This document shows positions 6,754-16,097 of a DNA stretch of 44,641 bases, piece after piece. The notes beneath the pieces were generated by a model. The model searched no databases, was not told the origin of the DNA, and saw only the letters and a program-made list of their open reading frames with translations. A program made the position numbers and the translations under genes. This stretch comes from Treponema sp. (GTDB taxonomy: Bacteria; Spirochaetota; Spirochaetia; Treponematales; Treponemataceae). How positions within the stretch are numbered: the first letter of the stretch is position 1; each line of letters opens with the position of its first letter. Where the stretch lies: NCBI GenBank assembly GCA_016287815.1, contig JAEEWW010000012.1, positions 1 through 44,641 on the forward strand, written 5' to 3'.

Positions 6754-8877
6754 TTAACTGTTTTTTCCTGAAAGAATCAGCTTGCGCTGTTCTTCAAGAA
6801 GTTCCAGTTTAAGCTGAAGTGCTTTCTGTGCTTCAGCCTTACACTTCGGACATTCTTTCTGTTCGCCGGCAAGATAGCCGTGGATTGAACATACAGAATA
6901 CGTCGGTGAAATTGTGACGTAAGGCAGACGGTAATTGGTCATAATTGTACGAACTAAGTCGCGGCAACTCTTCCAATCCTTAATCTGCTCACCCATAAAT
7001 GTGTGGAATACTGTTCCCCCAGTATACCGCGTTTGGAGTGCTTCCTGATGGTCTAAAGCCTCAAACACGTCTGCTGTATAAGATACAGGCAGCTGAGTTG
7101 AGTTTGTATAGAACGGATCGTCCTTTCCGCTCGTGATAATATCCGGGAATTGCTGTTTGTCATGCCGTGCAAGGCGGTATGACGTACTTTCTGCAGGTGT
7201 TGCTTCAAGATTGAACAGTTCGCCTGTTTTTTCCTGATAGTCCTGCATTCTTGCCCTCATGTGGTCAAGAACTTTTTCGGCAAAGGCTTTGCCTTTCGGG
7301 CTTACGATGTCGCATTTTAAGAAATTAAGACAACATTCGTTCATTCCGCAAAGACCGATTGTATTAAAATGGTTATCCAGTGTTTTTAAGTAGCGGCTTG
7401 TATACGGGAAAAGTCCGCCGTTAAGAAGTTTCTGTATAACCTTACGCTTTGTACACAAGCTTTCTTTTGCCAGATCCATTAAGTAATCAAGGCGGGCAAA
7501 GAACTGTTCTTCAGTTTTTGCAAGATAGCCGATCTGAGGCAGGTTGATTGTTACTACTCCAAGAGAACCTGTAAATTCATCTGAACCGAAAAGACCGCCG
7601 CCGCGTTTACGTAATTCGCGTTTGTCAAGACGGAGACGACAGCACATTGAACGAACATCGCTCGGGTTAAGGTCAGAATTTACGAAATTCTGGAAATATG
7701 GAGTTCCATACTGGGCTGTCATTTCAAAAAGAAGTTTTGCGTTTTCGCTGTCCCAGTTGAAATCTTTTGTAATATTGTATGTTGGAATAGGGTAGCCGAA
7801 TCCACGGCCGGCAGCATCGCCTTCAAGCATAAGAAGGATGAACTGTTTGTTGATTAAGTCCATTTCTGCCTGACAGTCACCGTAGGTAAAGTCCATTTCC
7901 TTTCCGCCTACAATTGCTTTCTGATTTTTAAGGTCATCAGGACAAACCCAGTCTAAAGTTATGTTTGTAAACGGAGCCTGTGAACCCCAGCGGCCAGGAG
8001 TGTTTACACCGTAAATGTAACTCTGAATGCACTGTCTTACTTCTTTTTCTGTAAGGTGATCAACCTTGATGAATGGAGCAAGGTATGTATCAAATGAACT
8101 GAAAGCCTGAGCACCTGCCCATTCGTTCTGTAAAATTCCCAGGAAGTTTACAATCTGATTTACCAGAGTTGAAAGGTGAGTTGCCGGGGTTGATGTAATT
8201 TTTCCTGGTACTCCGCCAAGACCTTCTTTGATAAGCTGTCTTAAAGACCAGCCTGCACAGTAACCAGAGAACATGGAAAGGTCGTGGATATGGAAAGCCG
8301 CTGTTTTATGTGCTTCGGCAATTTCCTTTGAGTAAATATTTTTAAGCCAGTAATTTGCCGTAATTGTTCCTGAGTTGTGAAGAATAAGTCCGCCCAGAGA
8401 AAAGTTTACGTTTGCGTTTTCGTTAACGCGCCAGTCTGACTGAGAAAGGTAGCCGTCCATTGTTGAATTGATGTCGAGCATAAGTTTCTTTGAATCGCGC
8501 AAAGCTTCGTGGCGTGAACGGTAAAGAATATATGCCTTTGCAATTTCAACTTCTTTATTTTCTATAAGGACTGTTTCTACAACATCCTGAATTTCTTCAA
8601 TTGCAGGAATTGAATGTGCACGACGACCTGCAAGCAGGATACGAAGGTGTTCTTCAACTGCATCTGTAAGTTTTTCTGCCCTTACTGTATCAGGGTGTTT
8701 TTCTACAGCTTCAATTGCTTTTCCAATTGCACGCTCGATTTTGCTTCTGTCGTAAGCGGCAATCTCGCCGGATCTTTTTACAACGGATTTGATGAACGAT
8801 GATGATTCTTCATCTTTTCCGTTACCTAAAAAACTTCTCCATTCTGGAAACACAGACTGCTCTGTACTTTCGCTCAT
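6754..8877 (-). CDS. nrdD: Anaerobic (class III) ribonucleoside-triphosphate reductase catalytic subunit lacking its own glycyl radical segment
   Basis: A 707-residue protein that reduces ribonucleoside triphosphates to dNTPs under anaerobic conditions. Residues about 25-125 form an ATP-cone allosteric domain (VVKRSGEIAAYDRSKIERAI). The core carries class III signatures: FGYPIPTYNITKDFNW, a finger-loop region with paired cysteines (RSMCCRLRLD, near residue 411) and GLCGMNECC. The C-terminus holds a CSIHGYLAGEQKECPKC metal-binding-like motif, but the protein stops about 30 residues later, without the R-V/I-x-G-Y motif that ends normal NrdD proteins; that motif is on the next gene. The start overlaps the nrdR stop by 4 bp (ATGA), so translation is probably coupled. 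NrdR box pairs lie upstream of nrdR and downstream of this gene. Confidence 0.93.
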   Translation of the reverse strand: MSESTEQSVFPEWRSFLGNGKDEESSSFIKSVVKRSGEIAAYDRSKIERAIGKAIEAVEKHPDTVRAEKLTDAVEEHLRILLAGRRAHSIPAIEEIQDVVETVLIENKEVEIAKAYILYRSRHEALRDSKKLMLDINSTMDGYLSQSDWRVNENANVNFSLGGLILHNSGTITANYWLKNIYSKEIAEAHKTAAFHIHDLSMFSGYCAGWSLRQLIKEGLGGVPGKITSTPATHLSTLVNQIVNFLGILQNEWAGAQAFSSFDTYLAPFIKVDHLTEKEVRQCIQSYIYGVNTPGRWGSQAPFTNITLDWVCPDDLKNQKAIVGGKEMDFTYGDCQAEMDLINKQFILLMLEGDAAGRGFGYPIPTYNITKDFNWDSENAKLLFEMTAQYGTPYFQNFVNSDLNPSDVRSMCCRLRLDKRELRKRGGGLFGSDEFTGSLGVVTINLPQIGYLAKTEEQFFARLDYLMDLAKESLCTKRKVIQKLLNGGLFPYTSRYLKTLDNHFNTIGLCGMNECCLNFLKCDIVSPKGKAFAEKVLDHMRARMQDYQEKTGELFNLEATPAESTSYRLARHDKQQFPDIITSGKDDPFYTNSTQLPVSYTADVFEALDHQEALQTRYTGGTVFHTFMGEQIKDWKSCRDLVRTIMTNYRLPYVTISPTYSVCSIHGYLAGEQKECPKCKAEAQKALQLKLELLEEQRKLILSGKNS

Positions 8878-9338
8878 TCCTTTCCCCCACCAAATTTATT
8901 AATTTCTGTTATAAACTCATTTAAGTCTTCAAAGTGCTTGTATACCGATGCAAAACGGATATAGGCAACTTTGTCAAGTTTATGCAGTTTTGAAAGCACA
9001 AGCTCTCCTAATTCTGCCGTGCTTATTTCGCGGGTTGCTTTTCCCTGCATAACCGCTTCATCTTCAATTTCATTAACAAAAGCTTCAATCATCGAAGCGG
9101 AAACCGGTCTTTTTTCCAAAGCCCGCTCAATGCCTTTTGAAAGTTTTGCAGGGTCAAAAGGCTGACGCCTTCCGTCGCGTTTTACAACCATAAAAGGTTT
9201 TTCCTCTATGCGTTCGTAGCTTGTAAAACGGTAACTGCATGAAAGACATTCTCTTCGTCTTCTGATTGTTTCTCCGTTTGCCATGGTTCTAGATTCAATT
9301 ACTTTGTCATCTAAACTTCCGCAATAAGGACAACGCAC
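8874..9338 (-). CDS. nrdR: Transcriptional repressor NrdR of ribonucleotide reductase genes
   Basis: This 154-residue protein has the full NrdR layout: an N-terminal zinc ribbon with two CxxC pairs (MRCPYCGSLDDKVIESR and CLSCSYRFTSYERIE), then an ATP-cone from about residue 46 (PFMVVKRDGRRQPFD). NrdR senses ATP/dATP and represses reductase genes by binding paired boxes. It is the first gene of the cluster and its stop overlaps the nrdD start by 4 bp. The box pair at 9413-9469 in its own upstream region suggests autoregulation together with nrdD. Confidence 0.97.
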   Translation of the reverse strand: MRCPYCGSLDDKVIESRTMANGETIRRRRECLSCSYRFTSYERIEEKPFMVVKRDGRRQPFDPAKLSKGIERALEKRPVSASMIEAFVNEIEDEAVMQGKATREISTAELGELVLSKLHKLDKVAYIRFASVYKHFEDLNEFITEINKFGGGKE

Positions 9339-9412
9339 TTTTTTACCCTTGAAAAATACTTTATTTATATAAATGACAAGAAATTATCGTTTTTATAATT
9401 GAAATTTTCTGT

Positions 9413-9469
9413 CGCTATATATAGTGTTTTTTTTAACACTAAGAAAACTATACAACACTAAATATGATA
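9413..9469 (-). promoter_or_regulatory. Pair of NrdR boxes upstream of nrdR-nrdD
   Basis: The boxes are 9413-9428 (CGCTATATATAGTGTT) and 9454-9469 (AACACTAAATATGATA), starts 41 bp apart, about four helical turns. The spacing nearly equals that of the second pair at 6677-6732, which strengthens both calls. They lie 75-131 bp before the nrdR start, in the promoter region. Confidence 0.75.
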
Positions 9470-9494
9470 ATGCAAGTAGAAAGGAATAAAAAAA

Positions 9495-11126
9495 TCAAAT
9501 TTTTTTTAAGATGAAGATTGCACAGAAAAGTATGGAAACCCATACAATCCAGTAACCGTATCTTTCAAAGACAGTTACATTTTTTTCGAACACGGGAACA
9601 TTGAAGCGAAGGGCTGCCGGTTCAAAAAGCGGCAGGTCAGCGATAATCCTGCCTTTATTGTCTATTACCGTGCTGTAGCCTGAATTGGTACAGCGTACGG
9701 TAGTCTGCCTGAATTCTATCGAGCGTAATGCGCCGATTACAAAATGCTGGTATTCAGCAGAGCGTGTCAAAGACCATGAATCATCTGTCAGGTTTATGAA
9801 TAATTCGCTTCCTGTTTTTGAAAGCATTTTATAAATGTCCGGGAATGCGTCTTCAAAGCATATCGGGGTACTGAAAGTTATTTCTTCGGGTAAGCCGGCA
9901 GTATTTTTCCCTTTTACTTTAAAAACCTTTGCCTTATTGCCGGCTTTCCATCCGTTGGAAAACCCTGCAAGTCTTTTCATTGTATTGCGAACCCACTCAA
10001 ATTCCAGACCGGGAATTACTTCTGCAAACGGAACAAGATGAATTTTACAGTATGCGTCTATAAAGTTTCCGTTTGAATCAATAAAAACTGCACCGTTTCC
10101 GAAAAATCTGTTTATTCTGTCCAAAGTGAAAGGAGCACCGGTTATAACAGGTACATTCATTTTTTGTATAAAGTCTGTAAGCGGCTGTTCCGGAGGCATT
10201 GTGATGTAATAGTTTTGTGCCTGAGGAAACGGAAAGCGCAGAACGGCTTCGCTCCAGACAACAAGGTCCGGTTTTTCTGTCTTTTCTTTCAATTTTTCCA
10301 TCGAAAGTTTTTCGGAAACAAGAATTGATTTTGTATCGCCGTTTTCCTGCCATGAATCTGTATTCTGCTGAACAATTATTGTATCAAGAAATTTTACAGG
10401 TTCTTCTTTTTTTGTATAACGGAAAATTCCATACAGTTGGGAAATACAAAGCAGCGTTATACAGAATAAAGATGCATTTTTATAGTCAGAAAAGCCTTTG
10501 TAAAGAAAATCGCTTTTATACGTTTTGCTTGATTTTTTTATATATGAATAAATTATAAGTCCCTGCGCAATTGTTGCCGAAAAAAGAGCCATTAAAAAAC
10601 TGATTCCTAAGGCACCTGTAATATCTGCAATCTGAATAAAGCATTGAGCCTTGTAGGCAGTCATGGAAAGAGTTCCCCATGGATAAGCTAAAAATCCTGT
10701 GGATTTTGTCCATTCCCAGATTGTCCAGACTGCTGCAAAATATAAAACTTTTTGAGCCGGTGGAAATTCTTCTAACGTAGTCTGCCTTTTTGGTAACGTA
10801 AAAGCTGAATACGGAAAGTACAGCATCCAGCCGAAAAAAGCTCCTATTACACCGGTACCGGCAGCTGAAGCTCCAAGCGTAAAAATTGCAAAGTCTTTAA
10901 AATTTGCAAGCCAGAAACTTGAAAGTACATGTACTGTTATGGCATGAAGTCCGTTTAAAAGTGCAGCTTCTTTATAGGAATGAGATTTAGAAATTGCAAT
11001 ATATAAAGGAATAAGTGAAATAAATCCCAAGAAAGGGGAGCCGAAATAAAGAATTTCATTCGGAATTGCCAGGGATAATATGATGCCTGAAAACAAAATG
11101 TAAAAAACTTGTAAAATTCGACTCAT
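9495..11126 (-). CDS. lnt: Apolipoprotein N-acyltransferase
   Basis: A 543-residue inner-membrane enzyme that adds the third acyl chain to lipoproteins. The first ~240 residues hold several hydrophobic segments; residues about 250-500 form the carbon-nitrogen hydrolase domain. The catalytic triad is visible as Glu293 (VVWSEAVLRFP), Lys361 (YCKIHLVPFAE) and Cys423 (STPICFEDAFPD). A final hydrophobic segment (YWIVWVSILFCAIFIL) ends the protein, as in the family. The start ATG at 11126 is divergent from the kinase-like gene at 11208 with an 81-bp shared upstream region. Its presence supports a diderm cell with triacylated lipoproteins. Confidence 0.95.
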   Translation of the reverse strand: MSRILQVFYILFSGIILSLAIPNEILYFGSPFLGFISLIPLYIAISKSHSYKEAALLNGLHAITVHVLSSFWLANFKDFAIFTLGASAAGTGVIGAFFGWMLYFPYSAFTLPKRQTTLEEFPPAQKVLYFAAVWTIWEWTKSTGFLAYPWGTLSMTAYKAQCFIQIADITGALGISFLMALFSATIAQGLIIYSYIKKSSKTYKSDFLYKGFSDYKNASLFCITLLCISQLYGIFRYTKKEEPVKFLDTIIVQQNTDSWQENGDTKSILVSEKLSMEKLKEKTEKPDLVVWSEAVLRFPFPQAQNYYITMPPEQPLTDFIQKMNVPVITGAPFTLDRINRFFGNGAVFIDSNGNFIDAYCKIHLVPFAEVIPGLEFEWVRNTMKRLAGFSNGWKAGNKAKVFKVKGKNTAGLPEEITFSTPICFEDAFPDIYKMLSKTGSELFINLTDDSWSLTRSAEYQHFVIGALRSIEFRQTTVRCTNSGYSTVIDNKGRIIADLPLFEPAALRFNVPVFEKNVTVFERYGYWIVWVSILFCAIFILKKI

Positions 11127-11207
11127 TGGTGTATATTTTAATCGTTACGTTTTGTTTTTTCAACAATCGTTGTTCATCTGCGTAAAAATTAAATAAATGG
11201 GTATTAT

Positions 11208-12389
11208 ATGAATCTTGTAAACGATGCGCATGAAACTGAGTATGGGGAACTTCCTGCTATAACGGTTTCCGCACCCGGGCGTTTTCATCTTATAGGTGAA
11301 CATTCCTGGTTTTTTCGTGACAAGACGCTTTCAATGGCAGTTAATCTGCCTGTTTATGTTGCTGTTTCTGTTCGCGATGATGCTTCCGTCAGGTTTTATT
11401 TTCCTCAGTTAAATGAGCGAAAGCGAGCCAGTTTGTCTTCTTTAAAATTCAGAAAAGAAGACAGGTGGGCAAATGCCGTTAAGGCAATTATCTATGGTTT
11501 TACTTCCGGAGGATTTACTGTAAAAGGTTTGAATATTACCGTTTACAGTGACATTCTTCCTTCTGCGGGTTTTGGAATTACCACAGCCATAAAAATTGGA
11601 AGTGCAGTTGCAATAAATAATCTTTTAGATTTGAATTGTTCGCAGGCACAGCTTTTGCAGGTTATTGAACGCGGAAATAAATTATTTTTGAATGCAGGAA
11701 ACTTTCTTGCAGATAATTTTTCTGCATTGTATTCAAAAAAAGGAACTTTACTGTTAACAGACCATTCTAAAGCAAGCTGGCAGAATATTCCGTTTGATTT
11801 CAACGACAAAGTTATTCTTTTGACCGATGCCCGAGTTCCTCGAATTTCAACATGGGATAAAGAAACCATGCTCGAACCTGAAAATGCTCTTCTTTTAGGT
11901 GATTTAAAGGAAAAAAAGAACAATGTTTTTGGTGGCTGGGCATATAATGCAGATCCTACGGACATAAACGAAACACTTTCTGTTGTTTCTGAAGACATGA
12001 GACGAAAACTTTTGTGCATTATGTATGAGCATAACAATGTCCTTCTGGCTCTTCAGGGAATAGAAAAAAATAATTTCGGAATGTTTGCCCGTGCCGTAAA
12101 CAGAAGCCACGAAAGCATGCGGGATTTATATGATATTTCATGTCCGGAAATTGACTGGATTTTAAAGCGTGTCGGTGAACTTGAACCGAATCTTGAAGAC
12201 GTACGAAATCCTGTAACCTGTGGCAGAATTACCGGTAAAGGTTTCGGCCGCTGTCTTTATACAATTGTCAGAAAGCAGGATGTAGAAACTTTAACAAAGC
12301 ATTTAAAGGATTACGAGAGAATCTTCGGATTCCATCCGTTAACATACGAAGTAGTTCCTTCTGACGGCGTAAAAATTGTGGAAGACTGA
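11208..12389 (+). CDS. GHMP kinase family protein, galactokinase-like but with altered substrate and phosphate motifs
   Basis: This 393-residue protein has the galactokinase fold signature. Motif 1 is present as SAPGRFHLIGEH (residues 21-32), but the next residues are SWFF instead of the usual TDY that contacts the sugar. Motif 2, normally GAGLSSSAA, reads PSAGFGITTA (119-127). The catalytic aspartate seems kept as Asp169 in FLADNFSALYSKKG, which aligns with MDQFxSLxGKKG. Motif 3 is GRITGKGFGRC. The protein is therefore probably an active GHMP kinase whose substrate may not be galactose. It overlaps surE by one base (TGATG), so both are cotranscribed. Confidence 0.75.
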   Translation: MNLVNDAHETEYGELPAITVSAPGRFHLIGEHSWFFRDKTLSMAVNLPVYVAVSVRDDASVRFYFPQLNERKRASLSSLKFRKEDRWANAVKAIIYGFTSGGFTVKGLNITVYSDILPSAGFGITTAIKIGSAVAINNLLDLNCSQAQLLQVIERGNKLFLNAGNFLADNFSALYSKKGTLLLTDHSKASWQNIPFDFNDKVILLTDARVPRISTWDKETMLEPENALLLGDLKEKKNNVFGGWAYNADPTDINETLSVVSEDMRRKLLCIMYEHNNVLLALQGIEKNNFGMFARAVNRSHESMRDLYDISCPEIDWILKRVGELEPNLEDVRNPVTCGRITGKGFGRCLYTIVRKQDVETLTKHLKDYERIFGFHPLTYEVVPSDGVKIVED

Positions 12390-13162
12390 TGTTACTTTTT
12401 TTAACTAATGATGACGGATTTGATGGCGAAGGTTTGAAAGTTTTAGCCGAAAAACTTTCCGAAAAACACGAAGTTTGGATTATAGCTCCTGACAGAAACC
12501 GTTCCGGGGTTTCCAATCATTTTTCAATGGATAATAAGCTGAAACTCACAAAGCTTGGCGAACGTTTTTACAAATACGAAGGTTATCCTGCAGATTGTAC
12601 TTTGCTTGCAACCCGTGGATACGGTGTTGTGCTTCCGCGAATGCCTGATGCGGTTGTTTCTGGCATAAACCGCGGCGCAAATATGGGAACTGATTTAGTT
12701 TATTCAGGAACTGCCGCTGCAGCACGACAGGCAGTAATTAACGGTGTTCCTGCTGTAGCCTTCAGTGTAGAGTCAGATGATGAAAATTATTACTACGATA
12801 ATCTGGCAGATTTTGCCTTAAAAAATCTTGAAAAACTTCTTTCGCTATGCGATGTTGCGCCGCGTTCTCTGGAACAGAAAAAACGATGTTCGTTTATAAA
12901 TGTAAATGCAAAAAGTTCAAATGATCCATATAAAGGTGTAAAATTAACGGACACGGCATTCAGGGAATATAATGATTATATTCAGCTTGAAAAAATCAGC
13001 GAAAATGAATCCCTGTGCTGTACGATTGGAAAAAAGACTGATACTTCAAGTATAAATTACAGCGATTATGAGGCTGTTTCGGAAGGTTATATTTCTGTAA
13101 GTAAAATTTGTGCAGAAGTTGAAGCGTACAGAATAGTGGACGGCATTTCATTTTCAATGTAG
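12389..13162 (+). CDS. surE: 5'/3'-nucleotidase SurE
   Basis: This 257-residue phosphatase removes phosphate from nucleoside 5'- or 3'-monophosphates. The metal-binding N-terminus MLLFLTNDDGFDGEGL (Asp8, Asp9) and the conserved block VVSGINRGANMGTDLVYSG followed by TAAAARQA are clear. The ATG overlaps the preceding kinase-like stop codon by one base, so translation is coupled. A TPR-protein gene follows 27 bp later on the same strand. Confidence 0.95.
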   Translation: MLLFLTNDDGFDGEGLKVLAEKLSEKHEVWIIAPDRNRSGVSNHFSMDNKLKLTKLGERFYKYEGYPADCTLLATRGYGVVLPRMPDAVVSGINRGANMGTDLVYSGTAAAARQAVINGVPAVAFSVESDDENYYYDNLADFALKNLEKLLSLCDVAPRSLEQKKRCSFINVNAKSSNDPYKGVKLTDTAFREYNDYIQLEKISENESLCCTIGKKTDTSSINYSDYEAVSEGYISVSKICAEVEAYRIVDGISFSM

Positions 13163-13189
13163 AATATAGAGAAAGGTTATTATAAAGCG

Positions 13190-13882
13190 GTGGGTAAAAT
13201 GTCAGATAATTCAGTTCTTGCTGAAGGAATTAATTTATATAACCGGAATTCTTTCAGAGATGCTCTTACATTTTTTCTTTCTCTTCCTGAAGAAGCAGAA
13301 GCGGACAGCATGGAACTTATGTATTACATAGGTTTGTGTTATTCAAAAATGGGTCGTTACGACGATGCGCTTTTGTATCTTGAACAGGTTGTAACTGCCG
13401 GTAAAAATAAAAACCGGATTCTGCAGTGCCGTTATATTCTTGCCGTAATTTATGCAATTTCAGGACGTAAAAGACTTGCTCAGTTTGAGCTTAACAAACT
13501 TCTGGAACTTGATTATAAACCGGCAAGCGTTTATTCATCCCTTGCATATATTTCCTGGCAACAGGACGAAGTTGACGAATGCATTTCTTATTATAAAAAA
13601 GCATTGGACGCAGACAGTGAGAATTTAACTGCACTTAATGGCTTGGGGTATGTTTTAGCCTGCGAAAATCGTGATCTAACGGAAGCCCTTTCTTATTGCA
13701 AGCGGGCAGTGGACGGAGAACCTAATTCTGCGGCCTGTCTTGATTCTCTGGGCTGGGTATATTATAAGCTTGGTTTATTTAAAGAAGCAGATAAATATGT
13801 AAGGCAGGCTTCTAAACTGAATAAGGAAAATCCTGAAATTTCAGAGCATCTGAGGTTGATTACAGAAAAAAGGAATTCATAA
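13190..13882 (+). CDS. Tetratricopeptide repeat protein
   Basis: This 230-residue protein consists of about five TPR units, for example YIGLCYSKMGRYDDALLYLE, YSSLAYISWQQDEVDECISY and LDSLGWVYYKLGLFKEADKY. No signal peptide is visible, so it is probably a cytoplasmic scaffold for protein-protein contacts; the partner is unknown. The start is uncertain: GTG at 13190 lies behind GAAAGG, while the ATG at 13199 lies behind GGTGGG. It follows surE by 27 bp and precedes the exported TPR/NHL protein by 57 bp. Confidence 0.8.
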   Translation: MGKMSDNSVLAEGINLYNRNSFRDALTFFLSLPEEAEADSMELMYYIGLCYSKMGRYDDALLYLEQVVTAGKNKNRILQCRYILAVIYAISGRKRLAQFELNKLLELDYKPASVYSSLAYISWQQDEVDECISYYKKALDADSENLTALNGLGYVLACENRDLTEALSYCKRAVDGEPNSAACLDSLGWVYYKLGLFKEADKYVRQASKLNKENPEISEHLRLITEKRNS

Positions 13883-13939
13883 GCAGTTTGATTTGCTGTA
13901 AAATGAAACTGGCAGGCTGAAAAATAAAATAGAGGAATA

Positions 13940-16015
13940 ATGAAAAAGTTTTTTGATGGCAGAATAAAAATTAACTCTTGTTTTTTCTTTGTTTTTGTTA
14001 CGTTAATTATTTTTAATGTATTTACTGCATTTTCTCAAACTTCATTTAATAATCTTGAAAGCAAGGAAGCAAGTCTTGCAGAAACCGAATTCCGCAGGGG
14101 AGTTCAGGCCTATTACAGAAATGCTTTTAATGATTCTGTAATGCAGTTTGAAAAAGCTTTATCATATCTACCTGATGAAAACCTGATTCTAGACTGGCTT
14201 GGAAAAGCCTATTACCGTTCTGGAATAGAAGGTGCTGCCCTGCAGCAATGGAAATTTGCTTCCGAAGCAGGTTACGGCGGACTCTTACTTAAAAACCGCA
14301 TAGAAATTGTACAGGAAAGACGTATTACCGGTGCAAACCAGGAATCAGCGCTGCGCTATACAGAAGCAGGAGGTTTTCCTGGAAATAACGGAGACATTAT
14401 TGTTTTCAGTCAGCCTGTTTCTGTTTTGCCAAATCCTGACGGAACAATGTGGGTTTTATCGTATGGTTCAAATGATCTTTTAAAAATCGATGTAAACGGG
14501 ACTGTTATTAACCGTATTACAGGACCAATTAACGGATTTGACAGGCCTGTTGATATTATCCGCCTTAACGACGGAAAACTTCTTGTAAGTGAAAGTGCAG
14601 GCGATCGTTTAAGCCTGTTTAGTGAAGGCGGAAGATTTGAAAAATATATAGGCCAGAAAGGACGTGCTCCCGGCGAATTTGTAGGACCTCAGTATCTTGC
14701 CCAGGATGGTTACGGCAATATTTATGTAACGGATTTTGGTAACTGCCGCGTTGATGTTTTTGATAAAGACGGAACAAGCCTTTTTAATTTTGGTAAAAAA
14801 ACTTCTTTGTTTGGTGGTTTACAGGGACCTACCGGTATTGCTGTTGATGGCGAGCGTGTTTTTGTCGCCGACTGTGTAACCGGTGCAATTTATGAATTTG
14901 ACCGTTTTGGTAACTATGTTGACATTCTTGTTCAGGAAAAAACATTTAAGAAGCCTGAGTCAATAAAAAAATGGGGTAATTTTCTTGTTGTATGTGATAA
15001 GAACCGTATAGTTTCTGTTGATACAAGGGATGGTTCAACATTTGAAAATGCAAATACAGGAAATGCACCTTCCAGAATTACAAGTGCAGTGCCTGATATA
15101 AACGGAAATATTCTTGTAACAGATTTTACTTCTAACGAAGTTTACGTAATGTCAAAAATGACGGAAGTTATTGGCGGTCTTTTTGTTCAGATTGAACAGA
15201 TAAATGCGGATAATTTTCCTCTTGTAACTATGGATGTTCGTGTTGAAAACCGCCGCCGCCAGCCATTGGTCGGGCTGCATGATATAAACTTTTATGTAAG
15301 TGAAAATAAAAGACCAGTTACAGACTTAAAGCTTTTGGGCGCGGTTTCTTCAAATGATACGGCAGATATTACTATTGTAGTAGACTGTAATCCTTCAATG
15401 AAGAAATTCCAGGGTGAACTTCAGTCTGCCGTGAGGGATATTGCAAAAGCTATGCAGGGAAAAGGTACTGTACGGCTTGTTACAGCAGGAAAAATTCCTG
15501 TCTTGGAATACCGCGGAAATCCTGACGGTTTACGTAATTTTACATCAGATGCCTTAAAAAATTCTTATGATTCAGACTGTGCAATAGATCTTGCATTGCG
15601 CCTTGCTTCAAATGAGCTTGTTCTTGGAGAAAAGAAAAGAGGAATTATTTATTTAACTTCCGGCAATGTCGGAGTTTCATCTTTCAGTAAATACGGACTT
15701 TCAAACCTTACGACATACATGAATAATAATTCAATTTCCCTTTCTGTGATTCAGCTTTCGCCGGAAGCTCCTGCTGAGGAAATTCAATATCTGTGTGACT
15801 ATACAGCCGGTTCTTCATATTATATCTACCGCCCGGAAGGAATTTCAAACATAATTCAGAATATTATAGAGCTGCCTTCAGGTGTTTATCAGCTTTCGTT
15901 TAAATCTGCTTTACCAAGTAATTTGGGACGTGCATATCTTCCTGTTGAAGCAGAAGTTTATCTTATGAACCGAAGCGGAATTGATGAAACAGGTTATTTT
16001 GCGCCTTTACAATGA
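13940..16015 (+). CDS. Exported protein with TPR, NHL-type beta-propeller and VWA-like regions
   Basis: A 691-residue protein. Residues about 13-33 (SCFFFVFVTLIIFNVFTAFS) form a signal peptide or anchor. Residues about 45-110 hold TPR-like helices (FRRGVQAYYRNAFNDSVMQF). Residues about 155-400 contain NHL-type repeats (GQKGRAPGEFVGPQYLAQDG, YGNIYVTDFGNCRVDVFDKD). Residues about 475-660 resemble a von Willebrand factor A domain (ADITIVVDCNPSMKKFQGEL) with a degenerate metal site (DCNPS instead of DxSxS). It likely acts in the periplasm or on the surface in protein-protein contacts. Function unknown. It converges on the Pol IV/outer membrane frame with an 82-bp gap. Confidence 0.75.
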   Translation: MKKFFDGRIKINSCFFFVFVTLIIFNVFTAFSQTSFNNLESKEASLAETEFRRGVQAYYRNAFNDSVMQFEKALSYLPDENLILDWLGKAYYRSGIEGAALQQWKFASEAGYGGLLLKNRIEIVQERRITGANQESALRYTEAGGFPGNNGDIIVFSQPVSVLPNPDGTMWVLSYGSNDLLKIDVNGTVINRITGPINGFDRPVDIIRLNDGKLLVSESAGDRLSLFSEGGRFEKYIGQKGRAPGEFVGPQYLAQDGYGNIYVTDFGNCRVDVFDKDGTSLFNFGKKTSLFGGLQGPTGIAVDGERVFVADCVTGAIYEFDRFGNYVDILVQEKTFKKPESIKKWGNFLVVCDKNRIVSVDTRDGSTFENANTGNAPSRITSAVPDINGNILVTDFTSNEVYVMSKMTEVIGGLFVQIEQINADNFPLVTMDVRVENRRRQPLVGLHDINFYVSENKRPVTDLKLLGAVSSNDTADITIVVDCNPSMKKFQGELQSAVRDIAKAMQGKGTVRLVTAGKIPVLEYRGNPDGLRNFTSDALKNSYDSDCAIDLALRLASNELVLGEKKRGIIYLTSGNVGVSSFSKYGLSNLTTYMNNNSISLSVIQLSPEAPAEEIQYLCDYTAGSSYYIYRPEGISNIIQNIIELPSGVYQLSFKSALPSNLGRAYLPVEAEVYLMNRSGIDETGYFAPLQ

Positions 16016-16097
16016 ATTGCCGGTTATAATAAATCGCTGTTAGTTTTGTGCCAGACTATTATAGCTGTTCCTTATCCGAAGATTAAAATTCCATAGA

